Shown one piece after another: positions 9,265 to 17,839 of a stretch of 24,308 nucleotides of DNA. Each line of letters begins with the position of its first letter. Positions within the stretch are counted from its first letter, which is position 1. The stretch comes from Bisporella sp. PMI_857. Lineage: Eukaryota; Ascomycota; Leotiomycetes; Helotiales; Helotiaceae. The translations under genes and the position numbers were made by a program. Under the pieces are notes generated by a model, which ran no database searches, had not been told where the DNA came from, and worked only from the letters and a program-made list of their open reading frames with translations. The DNA lies in assembly GCA_021307315.1 (NCBI GenBank), contig JAJSPD010000197.1, positions 1-24,308 of the forward strand. The letters are read 5' to 3'.

Positions 9265-9330
9265 TAGTTGAAAAGTGTAAAACAGCGACCAAACCCCCCA
9301 GTTTAGCCCCCAAACCACTGGACTCCGACT
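9265..9330. other. C-rich boundary segment between NLR relic and AT desert
   Basis: This short segment contains C-runs in the form CCAAACCCCCC and CCCCCAAACC, in strong contrast to the AT desert that starts at about 9330. It may be a terminal region of a degraded element, but no partner end was found near 12000. Confidence 0.3.
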
Positions 9331-9784
9331 TATTCTACAATTAAATATCCGAATTTTAATTATTTTTAACTGTAATAATTAATTAATTTGTTTAAATAAA
9401 ACAATACTTTTTGTATTTAATATAAAAATACGACTTCTTTTTTTATATAAATTTAAATAATAGTATTAAAAAATAAAGCAAATATAAATACTAAAAAATC
9501 GAAAATATTTAATACGTAAATTAGTATTTAATAATAATTTAAACAACCTGTACTAAATTTTATTATATTTAAATAAATTTTATTTAAAAATACTATTTTA
9601 TTTAAACTTAAATAAAATATTTTTTAAATATTAATTAATAAATTTTTAATTTTTAATTTAATATTTGTAATATCGATTAAATCAACTAATTGTTATCGAT
9701 TAAAAAACGTAATAAATTTAATATAACGCGTTTTAATTTAAAAAAAAGTAAGTTTTTTTTGTTTATTTATTTTAGCTTTTTTAC

Positions 9785-9966
9785 TGTTGGAATGCATGTA
9801 CATAGCTTCACGCGTTCCATATCGCAAGGATTGTGGGCCCTCTACCATCTATATAACTACCTGGCAATAGGCCGTAGCTTAGAAGAATCAACGAATACCA
9901 TAACCACACCAGCAAGAGCGTAGTCACAGCTACTACGCCTTTTGCTACGTGGTAGGTATTCCGACA
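9785..9966 (+). mobile_element. Solo LTR, probably Ty1/copia-type, with perfect 5-bp target duplication
   Basis: The 182-bp segment starts TGTTGGAAT and ends ATTCCGACA, which are inverted copies matching at 8 of 9 positions and follow the TG...CA rule. The pentamer TTTAC flanks it on both sides (9780-9784 and 9967-9971), a perfect integrase-type target duplication. It carries a TATA-like box (CTATATAAC near 9849). GC content is near balance although the flanks are nearly pure AT, so the LTR entered after the surrounding DNA was mutated, or was too short to be affected. The copia assignment comes from the TGTTGGAAT-type terminus and is tentative. The open frame that crosses it is not a gene. 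Confidence 0.9.
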
Positions 9967-11690
9967 TTTACTTAAAAAATCTGATTTAAATATATTGTTG
10001 CAATTTTAAATAAACTATTATTAAAATCTAAATCGACAATTGTATTATTATTATTATTCGAATTTCGATTGTAAAATAATATTTTTAAATTTTAACGATT
10101 AACTTTTTAAGTTGTAAAGCAATTATTAATTAAAAACTAAACGATTTTTTTTGCAATTTTTTAATATTTTTTTATTAAACAACGTATAATTACAATAATT
10201 AATTTATAAACAGTATCATAATTTTTAATTGAAAACGCAAGCAATATAAATTAATTAGCAAATAAACAAATTAAATTATAACTAGATTTAAATCCGAAAT
10301 ATCAAGCAATAAAAGCAATTGCAACAATTCGATTTTTTTTTTTTTATTGATTATTATTAATAACTAAAAATATCGATAAAAAAATAAAATTCGATATTCG
10401 ATTTATAATAGCTATATTGCAAATCAACAAACAAAATTTAAAATAATATAGTACATAAAAAATCAAAAACAAATTATAATTAAATACAGTTTTTTTGCGA
10501 AACGTTAAAACTTTAATAATTTGTAAATAAAGCTAATTTGTTTTTTGTAGTTTTATAAATTTTAATGTTTTTTTGTATATTTTATTATTATAATCATTTG
10601 ATCAAAATAATATTAATATTTGTTTAAAAGTATTAATAGTTTTTAAAAAGCTTTGTTTGTATAAAGTGTTGTAATATAAACAAATTCAAAAAAATCTAAG
10701 CAAAAAATAAACAGTTTAACGAAAGTTAGTTGTTATAGCAACAATTTGTTCGGTTATTTTTTAGCCGAATATACTAACAAAAAAACAAAAAAACAATTAA
10801 AAAAATAAAGTTTTTTAAAAACAATAATACATTAAATTAAACTAACGACAGTAAACGTATTATATTAAAAAATACAATACGTTTTTCGGGAATTACTTTC
10901 GATAACAATAAGTTTAACGTTATTTATATTAACTACTAATTACAATTATATGTTTTCGAAAAAGCGTAACGGTTATTTAATAAACTTCGCGCTTTTAAAA
11001 AATCGAATTAAAATTATTGCTTTGTTTTTTATAAAAATTTTAATATTGCAGCAGTAGTTTTATAATTAAATACTAAACGAAAAGCCACAAATCAGTCGAA
11101 CAAAAGTTTGATGCTTATTTGTTTTATATATAACATACGTTGATTTGATTTTAATTAGTTGAAAAAAATAAGCTTAAATAACGAAAAACATCAAAAATCG
11201 ATAATAAGCAAATTGACTTTACTAACAAATAATTAAACAATCAACGATTTAATTTTGCAAATTAAACTAATAAATAAAATTCGATTAAAATTTTACATTT
11301 AGTTCTATATAAAGTATTTAAAATTATTAATTAGTTGTTGTGTTATTGCAAATACAATTTTATATATACAATAACGACTCCGCATTGTTAGTTTATGCTT
11401 TATTTTTTAGGTTTTACTTGTACACAAAAACGATTTTTGTACTTTAATTTTAACTAATAATAATTTAACAATAAACGATTTAATTTTATTAATTAAAATT
11501 ATAAAATGTAGTTTAATTAACGTTTTACAATTTAGTTTATACAAAGTAGTTAAAATTATTATTTAGTTTTGCGTTTATTTTAATAGTTTGTAAGTTTGTA
11601 ATAATAACTTAACAACAAGCGAATTAATATTGTTAATATCAGTTTAAATTATAAATTTATTAAAGTTTACAATTTATTTTTTAAAATAAT

Positions 11691-11750
11691 TAAAATTATC
11701 AAAATTAAAATTATCAAAATTAAGATTATCAAAATTAAATTCATCAAATT
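11691..11750 (+). repeat. Four 15-bp tandem units
   Basis: TAAAATTATCAAAAT is repeated at 11691, 11706, 11721 (one change) and 11736 (more diverged). Low-complexity AT context. Confidence 0.75.
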
Positions 11751-11990
11751 ACAAAATTGAAGTTAGAGTTAAATTAAAACTTAAAGTTAAAAAAAAAATC
11801 GGTTGTTGTAAAGCTTTGACAATTTTTAAAAACTTCAAAAATCGGATTTTTTTTGAATTGATTTCAAACTTGCATAACTTTACAACTAACGATTAGATTC
11901 AATTAATTCGAATTAATAATTATACTTTAATTAAAGATTTTTAATTTGTTTCATATAAACTAATTCGAAATATTAACTAGTTTTTGCGTT

Positions 11991-12235
11991 TACCCAAGTG
12001 ACCAAATCAAGTGTCGATTGTAAAATTTTGTGTAGTCACCTCCCCCTGTATTTTTAGCGTCGAAAGGCCCACTTTTCGGTCACCTACCCAGGTGACCCAT
12101 ACAAAATAAAAAGGAATAAAGGTTGGTGTATGTTACTCAACTTTTTGGCAACTATACGCTACCTTCACTGCAAAAGACAATTGCTCGGTGGATTGAGCGA
12201 GGTGAAAGCGAAAATGAAGAGGTAACCTTGACCGA
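11991..12235 (+). other. Balanced-composition segment with an interrupted, unassigned reading frame
   Basis: Composition returns to normal. A perfect hairpin, GGTCACCT (12078-12085) and AGGTGACC (12090-12097), lies here, with further copies of the TCACC/GGTGA core nearby. From about 12118 a plus-strand frame reads LVYVTQLFGNYTLPSL, then QKTIARWIERGESE, and runs into the hAT-type MITE. If the MITE and one target copy are removed, the frame continues as EEVTLTDEERVTPKTLKEKS and stays open to a TGA near 12827. I do not recognise the product. Confidence 0.35.
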
Positions 12236-12720
12236 CAGTGTGACAAAAAAGTAATCAACGAATCAATTACTAATCAAAGTAATCAGCTCTGATTTGATTT
12301 GATTTTGATTACCGTTAGCTTTGATTTGATTTGATTACTAAAATTAAAGTAATCCAAGTAATCAAGTCAGTAATCAAACTTTTTTATATTATAGTACAAT
12401 ACAAAAATGTAAAGCTAAAAAGAAAAAAAAGCATGAAAAACAAAAAACAATCTACATAGTAAACTTCTCGAAAAAGCTTAGCAAGCTTGTTACGTAACTG
12501 CTGTAACAGTAGAACTTTCAAAAATTATGTCCGGCAAAATCTGTCACCGCTTTCTTGATTCAGCCGACCGCTTTCCTAACTGGTCAGTAATCAAAGTAAT
12601 TAAAGTAATCAATGATTACTCTGATTTGATTTGATTTGATTTTGATTACCAGTAAATAGGGTTGATTTGATTTTGATTACTAGGCTCAGTAATCAAGTAA
12701 TCAAATCATTTCTCACACTG
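12236..12720. mobile_element. Non-autonomous hAT-type element (MITE), complete, with 8-bp target duplication
   Basis: The 485-bp segment starts CAGTGTGA and ends TCACACTG, a perfect 8-bp terminal inverted repeat. It is flanked by TTGACCGA at 12228-12235 and again at 12721-12728, a perfect 8-bp target duplication. An 8-bp duplication with CAG-type ends is the hallmark of the hAT superfamily. The interior is full of TGATTTGATT / AGTAATCAAA motifs in both orientations, clustered near both ends as in the subterminal transposase-binding repeats of hAT elements. It encodes no transposase, so a full-length partner elsewhere must have mobilised it. Confidence 0.9.
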
Positions 12721-12840
12721 TTGACCGATGAAGAGAGGGTTACACCCAAGACTTTGAAAGAGAAATCCGGGTTATTGTCGTGGACGGCCAGTTGGGGGAC
12801 TACAAGGACTGGGTCGACAATTGGATGAGCAAAACCAGCC

Positions 12841-13070
12841 CATAGCCAGTCACGGACTTGCAGCTACAGCAACTACAGGCTTCAGCTGCCACTGCGAAGG
12901 CGTATGACCTAGACTGTCACAGGCTTCAGCTATAGTGCCTTCTGGGCTGCATCCGGCGTACCCTGCTTATGGCCAGCCACAGGCTTGCAGCTACAGCAGC
13001 TACAGGCTTACAGCCACTGTGAGGGTGTATGATCTAGACTGTCGTGGGCTTCAGCTGCCAGAGTACTTTC
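12841..13070 (+). repeat. Tandem duplication, period 127 bp, two diverged copies
   Basis: The segment starting at 12841 (ATAGCCAGTCACGGACTTGC) is repeated from 12968 with about 80-85 percent identity over some 100 bp, including CAGCTACAGCAxCTACAGGCTT and GTATGAxCTAGACTGTC. Both copies are moderately GC-rich with several stops and no shared open frame, so this looks like a non-coding or decayed duplication. Confidence 0.75.
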
Positions 13071-13075
13071 GGGGA

Positions 13076-13264
13076 TGTTAAAGTCACAAACTTGTGACAC
13101 TGTAGAAAGGGAATACAACACAGTCGAGGGGCGAAGGATATAAAACCAAGCTAGAACTTTTTGAAGAAGAGCATGCTTGAGTCTTTCATAGATTCATAGA
13201 CCTATATTTCATATCAATACAATATTATTACTTTTGCATTTGCTAGTCACGTGTCAACATAACA
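13076..13264 (+). mobile_element. LTR-like segment without target duplication (tentative)
   Basis: It starts TGTTA and ends TAACA, obeys the TG...CA rule, and has a TATA-like box (GGATATAAAACC near 13137) followed by an AT-rich, pyrimidine-containing tail as in an LTR. An internal palindrome GTCACAA-AC-TTGTGAC lies at 13083-13098. The 5-bp flanks (GGGGA and TACGT) do not match, so boundaries are uncertain. A host promoter with a TATA box is an alternative. Confidence 0.35.
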
Positions 13265-13441
13265 TACGTGTCTTTACCTGCTATATTGCAATCCCTCCTG
13301 TTGCCCTCTGTTTGTTACCGGTCTGCAAACGGGCCAGACGCGCCTTGATAAGAAGGTTGCCAAAGCAGGTAGTGCAAGTTGAAATCGCCTGCTATAAAAG
13401 TAGCCGGGAGAAAAGAAGTTGGCGGCAGAAACATCAGCTAG
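13265..13441. other. Balanced-composition spacer
   Basis: An 88-codon plus-strand frame (13234-13500) crosses this spacer but also runs through both the LTR-like segment and the transposon end, so it is not credible as a gene. Nothing else seen. Confidence 0.4.
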
Positions 13442-15737
13442 TACAGTCGAAACTGTTTATATGGGAACGCTTGGTTCCAAGTCCTGACTCCCATATATAG
13501 GGGTTTTCTATGTAAAGAGGTCTTATGTAAGCAAGATTATACTGTATTATAAAAGCATTCTCTAGTAATATATACACCAAAATCGTTTGCGACTTTGCAA
13601 TTCAGAGTCCCGTAAATATCATTAATTTTTTTGAAAGCCTGGCTTAGAAAAATAATACCGTAAATCTATTTGTTTTGAACTTTTTTACTTGAATTAACAA
13701 TTCAGCAACTTTTTTTTATAGCTTTGAAGCATTTGTTGAAGCTTTTTTTTACTAGAGTCGTACTTTTGTTGCTTTTTGTAACGCTTCAACTGCTGAAAAC
13801 AGCGTAAAACTTTTTAAGAAGTAATTGCTAGCACAAGCTTCTTTTTATTACTTGACTTTTCTTTTACTTTAGGATTGTAAACGTTCGCGATTTGTTAAAC
13901 TAGATCGATATCAAGCTGATTATATACTTTTTTATTCGTAAGTGTTATAAACGTTTTAATATTGTCGACTTGATTGATCGCTTCTCGGTTTTGAAAATTT
14001 TGAAATGCTTTTTTTATAAGCGTAATTAGGCTTTTTGCTTTTTTTTTACCGATTTTAACGTTTACTACTATTGTATTAAGATTTGCTCGAGAATATTAGC
14101 CAAAATCGTAGTACTGAAAACGTGCTTAACAGTTTTGTATTGTTTTTTGTGTAACATTGTTTTTCTAGGCTGATACATACTATCGAATCACTTTTAAAAC
14201 GTCTATTTAATAAACAACTCGAAGCTTGCGTTAAAATTCTAAACTATAAATCGAACCCAGTATAATAGTATATGCGATTTGAAGCATTGTATAATACTTT
14301 GATCGAAAAGTTAATAAAAAGAAATTGCGTTAAAAAAAAGCTTTAATATCCAAAAAGTCAGTTATATAATACAAGCTACTTTTCGATATTATATTATTTA
14401 TTACATTACTTTAGTATTTTGGAACAACTTTTCTTTTTGCAACTTTTTGACAGCAAGCTTATGTACGCTGAAATTATTCATTAAAAAAAAAACTGACTTG
14501 CTTTTTATTTTTTTGTTAAAATCCAGCAAGAATTCTTTAAAAATTTCGCTATTTATTTAAGCTTTTTTGTTGTACTGCTACACAGTTTCGATAGTTCGAA
14601 AATTTTTTATTCGGCTAGTTTTAACGCATCGCGGCTTTTTAGATTTGCTTATAAACCACAAAAAAAGCTTGTTTGACTTGTTAGCGTTGCAAGTAAAAAA
14701 GCTAAAAATACGATTTTTTTTGGATTTTTTTTAAAGCTGGCTGACGTAGCTAAAGACCGTTTAAGTGAAGTTTTTTAGTAATACGAAGTTTCGTTAGTAT
14801 TGTAAACATTCTAAGCTGAATAGTTTTTGCAGACACGCCGAATATTTTTTATTTTACGCTGTATTTCGGCAGATCGACCTGTAAAGGCAGTTTCGCCGTG
14901 TCGACTATATTGTTTGATTCTATGCCGTTTTTTGAAACTTTCTAGCTAACTATTTGTTTACTTCGAGCAAACTTTTTTTAAAAAATTGTTACTGAAAATT
15001 TACTGACTTCGGACTAAGTTTTTACTTTTATATTCGACTAATTTTTCTTAAAATTCGGTAGTTTTCAGTTTTAAAATATCGCTAGTTAAATGACTTTTCG
15101 CAACTTCGAACTTTTGCTGCTACTTATATAAACAAGTCTTTAATAAAAGCTACTTGCCAGACCGTTTTCGAGCTTTCAAGTGCTTTGCTTTTATAGTCGA
15201 ATTGTTAAGAAAGCTATATTTGGAAAATATATATCGAAAAGCATTAGTTGAAAATAAATACGAGCTATATGTTTTATACTACTACAAAGCACAATTTTTA
15301 AAAGTTTTAAAGCTTTTCGGTCCGCTACCTAAGTAATTAAAGTCAAAATACTACTAGCGTAAACGATATTTCTTTTTATTCGTAGGATTATAACGCTTTT
15401 TTCGACTTTTAGGCTGTACTGCGATTAGTACACCTGAGATAATTGGTTTTCTAGCTCGTCGATAAAGCATAACGAAGCTTAAAAAAAGTCAAAACAAAAG
15501 TATTTTGGTTCAATTAAAGAGTGTTGACAATCATATAATAACTAAACTAGGAACAGGAATTTAGGCCTTACTACATTTTTATATAGGAATATACCAAAAA
15601 AGCTTGTATTTCATTCCTATATGCTTTTAAAAAGGTTTTCCCATTTACCTACTATAAAATCGACTGTTCCAGGCCTTCATTCCCATATCTAGAGGTTTTT
15701 CATATAAGGAGTTTTCATATAAACAGTTTCGACCGTA
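13442..15737 (-). mobile_element. pogo/CENP-B-type DNA transposon, complete ends, RIP-decayed
   Basis: Near-identical inverted ends bound 2.3 kb. The left end is TA + CAGTCGAAACTGTTTATATG (13442 onward); the right end, read inward on the minus strand, is TA + CGGTCGAAACTGTTTATATG (15737 backward), one mismatch in 20. TA on both sides fits the Tc1/mariner-pogo target. A further subterminal block (GTTCCA...TCCCATAT.TAG.GGTTTT) occurs in the same orientation near both ends (about 13474 and 15668). The interior encodes a decayed DDE_1/CENP-B-like transposase on the minus strand. Length and target type match pogo-like elements. Confidence 0.85.
13960..15120 (-). pseudogene. pogo/CENP-B-like DDE transposase, RIP-killed
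   Basis: The product would have cut and pasted the enclosing transposon. On the minus strand, in order, one reads RHGETAF (CENP-B HTH signature; 14874-14904), IQRKIKNIRRVCKNYS, the first catalytic region VYNTNETS (14779-14807), SLATSAS, SRDALKLAE, then the second catalytic region FKEFLLDFNKKIKSK / VFFLMNNFSVHKLAVKKLQ (about 14425-14525), and further matches to the C-terminal half (YNASN, LTQASSCLL). Aspartates expected in 'YNxDE' and 'LxDN' are both asparagine, each one G-to-A change. There are many TAA/TAG stops, and the frame changes at least twice by eye. It cannot encode an active enzyme. Confidence 0.8.
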
Positions 15738-16560
15738 ACAGCCTTTGGCTTCCGTAACGACATTGAATACTTTAAGAACCGTACTAGTCGAATTATTGTC
15801 GAGGTTGAAATGAGGCTCAAAATAAAAGTGAGTCGAGCGAAAACATTTGCTCCAAAAAGTATTCGAATACCGGTTTGTTAGCACGCAGAACTGTTGAATA
15901 GGTTTTGCTTTACATGCAAAAGCTTTATTACTTTTGATTCGAGTTGAGAAGGCCACTGTTTAAATATACGTATGACCCTAGCTCAAATTGACTTAATCTC
16001 AGCTCTCCAGGCGCAAACACTGAAAGCTTGTAGAAAGTATCATATACAGGTGTTGAGTTTTCGCCGTCCAATTTTTGGCCTTAGTAGTAAGAACCTGCCC
16101 CTTCCAGGACTTATCGCAGCTCCCCAAATGTAAGCTCACGCGGCGCTACCCGTTTACAGTCGCTAACACTTGCCTGTACTACACAAATTATCCTACACAT
16201 TTTGGTTAAGTAGGATTATGCATTTATCCTGTGTGGTATGCATCCAGTTATTGGTGGAGTTAAAGGCATGGTCTGCACTCGACTTATTTGAGGGTTGGTT
16301 TGCGAGCTTGGCAGCATCGCCCCATTTAATCAAGCGAGGCGAAGCCAACAAACGCCTGATTTATGCTTTGTAGTACTTATCCAAGCAAGGATTTCATAAG
16401 ATGGAAGCACATGAAACGTTGGAAGGAGCATCGCAGTGGCTTCGGAGTATTCTGGCTGTTATTTATCTTGGCTCGATGTGTGTATCTCCTTTTTCCATTC
16501 CTTCTCAGTACTATCTGTATACATGAGTTATCTGTCCAAGACTCCAAGCCTCTTTTTCCG
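15738..16560. other. Transition from transposon relic to gene island
   Basis: The minus-strand frame at 15956-15645 includes the transposon end and has no recognisable motif. From about 16080 composition becomes balanced. Overlapping short frames on both strands (16170-16373, 16363-16572, 16565-16377) look like chance openings; none has a domain I recognise. The second copy of the 57-bp repeat lies at 16015-16071. Confidence 0.4.
16015..16071 (+). repeat. Dispersed 57-bp repeat, copy 2
   Basis: Ungapped match to 3724-3780 at 48 of 57 positions. Most differences read C or G in copy 1 and T or A in copy 2, so this copy is the more heavily RIP-mutated. Confidence 0.7.
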
Positions 16561-16779
16561 TTCAAGGACTGATCTTAGGAAAAAAAGCTTCGCCCTTTAT
16601 TTATTTTGAAAGCAGCGAAATGGATATGTTCTGTTTACTCATAAAGGATTTGAATATCGATGTACTTCGCCTCGAAAAACAGAGCTATTCTTGAGGTCGG
16701 GAAGGACAAATGGCCTATTGTGTATGCATCTACCGAGACATATACTGATCGATAAACAGTCGAAATTTCGGAACGAAGA

Positions 16780-16787
16780 TATAAAAG
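16780..16787 (+). promoter_or_regulatory. TATA box of the small secreted protein gene
   Basis: TATAAAAG stands 187 bp upstream of the ATG at 16974. It is followed by a CT-rich stretch (CCCTCCCCGACTTCTG) and A/C-rich sequence (TCTTCAAAACATTTTCAACA) typical of fungal transcription starts and 5' UTRs. Confidence 0.6.
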
Positions 16788-16973
16788 TACCCTCCCCGAC
16801 TTCTGTTGGTGATTAATTTCAATCTTCAAAACATTTTCAACACAGCAGAAGAGTACCTCTTCCCTACCGTGCTTCTTCCGATCCAACCACCAGCCTCACT
16901 TCAAACATAACCTCAACTCTACACAACGCAAGGAATCTTCAAGCCGGCCTTTCTTTCTGACCCAACAGTCACC

Positions 16974-17551
16974 ATGCATTTCACGCAATACGCTATGGCA
17001 TGCATCCTCGCGTTGCCCTCTCTCACCCTCAGCGCGCCGCTACCAACCATCCCCAGCGATGCTTCCCCCCTCGATGGCCGCGACCCAAAGTTCGTAACCA
17101 ACCTCAATCACTTTTTAAGCACCTCGGGCCATGCTCCTTTCTCTGCGCCGAAGCCAACAGGTGTCGTCGATGCCGGGTTAGATATCGAGCGAAGGAATCC
17201 AGCGAGATATAGGATAAAAGACAACGCGCCGCCTGAGGTGAGCACTGGACTCCGGCCAGTGATTGATGCCTTCACCGCTGGAAGCCCCTCTAGCGGGGTC
17301 GCTTCCGGTAAAGGCGGGGCAAAAGGACGAAGGGGGTAGGACCTCTGAAGGCATCATCCAAGCCCAAAAAAGGGAAGCGAGATGTCGGTGCCGGAGAGGC
17401 GCTCGAAGCAAAGAGGGTGGAGAAGCCGGTGCTAACTCGGAGGCCTAGACCTAGCGTGTGCAAAGGGATAAGCTGTAACCGCGATCTGCCCCGTATACCG
17501 CAGAGCGTGGTTTCGGTGCTGAATTCACTGGGAAACAAGACACCTAAATAA
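16974..17551 (+). CDS. Small secreted protein, probable two-exon gene with dibasic processing sites
   Basis: The start ATG sits in a good fungal context (CAGTCACCATGC) behind a TATA box and long CT-rich leader. The N-terminus MHFTQYAMACILALPSLTLS is a convincing secretion signal with cleavage near residues 19-21. The first frame stops at 17337-17339, but another frame is open from 17312 to the TAA at 17549-17551. A GTGAGC donor at 17238 or GTAAAG at 17308 with an AAG acceptor (for example 17350) would join them in phase, giving about 145-160 residues; the exact intron is undecided. The joined product has four dibasic sites (IERR, GKR, EAKR, TRR) and a short C-terminal two-cysteine segment, CKGISC. 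Composition is normal, with no RIP signs, although decayed transposons flank it. No family is recognised; it could be an effector candidate, a Kex2-processed peptide precursor, or a frame-shifted relic. Confidence 0.6.
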
Positions 17552-17839
17552 GGTATTCTTTCAACCCTCCTTTTGGCGCGCGCCTTCCTTTTGTGGTTGG
17601 TGCTCTGCTCTGCGTTCCGGGAAGCAAAACAAAAACGAGGGGTTCAAAAGGAAGCATTAAAGTGTGGCAAGCGTTGAGGAGTTTGGAGTTTTCTATATTT
17701 GGTCAAAAATGAAGTTCTGGTGTTGTTTTTTCGGGGGCTAAGCATGGAAGGGGAACAGAAATCAAGAGCTGGCAGCGGCGTTGAAAAGTTTCATATTTGA
17801 ATTTTTGGGTTTGAAAGTTTTATAGCATTTGTCAAATTC
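17552..17839. other. 3' flank of the secreted-protein gene
   Basis: Balanced composition, with a palindrome GGCGCGCGCC near 17575. Probably holds the 3' UTR and terminator. The pogo relic on the other strand begins at about 17840. No further gene seen. Confidence 0.4.

Larger units (their letters stand above)
9331..11990. other. Extreme AT-rich block (RIP desert)
   Basis: About 2.7 kb of sequence made almost wholly of A and T apart from the solo LTR at 9785-9966. Stops are dense in all frames and no protein motif survives. In Pezizomycotina such blocks are usually repeats that have been through many rounds of RIP. The short tandem array at 11691-11750 is the only other local structure. Confidence 0.75.

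Noticed and set aside
9265..9330. Similarity of the C-rich segment to the terminal region of the pogo element at 18776-18802
   Set aside because: Only about 16 of 23 positions agree by eye (cgga.t..AGTG.TTTGG.G.C) and no partner end was found near 12000, so chance is not excluded.
9690..9923. A 77-codon plus-strand frame as a gene
   Set aside because: It starts in AT desert and runs into the solo LTR, so it is a chance frame across the insertion.
13076..13264. Calling this segment a confirmed solo LTR
   Set aside because: The TGTTA/TAACA ends and TATA box fit, but no target duplication exists. Kept as a low-confidence feature only.
13234..13500. An 88-codon plus-strand frame as a gene
   Set aside because: It crosses the LTR-like segment and the terminal repeat of the pogo transposon.
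17308..17339. A 32-nt intron (GTAAAG...TAG) in the secreted-protein gene
   Set aside because: It gives the right phase and a good TAG acceptor but is shorter than introns normally spliced in ascomycetes.
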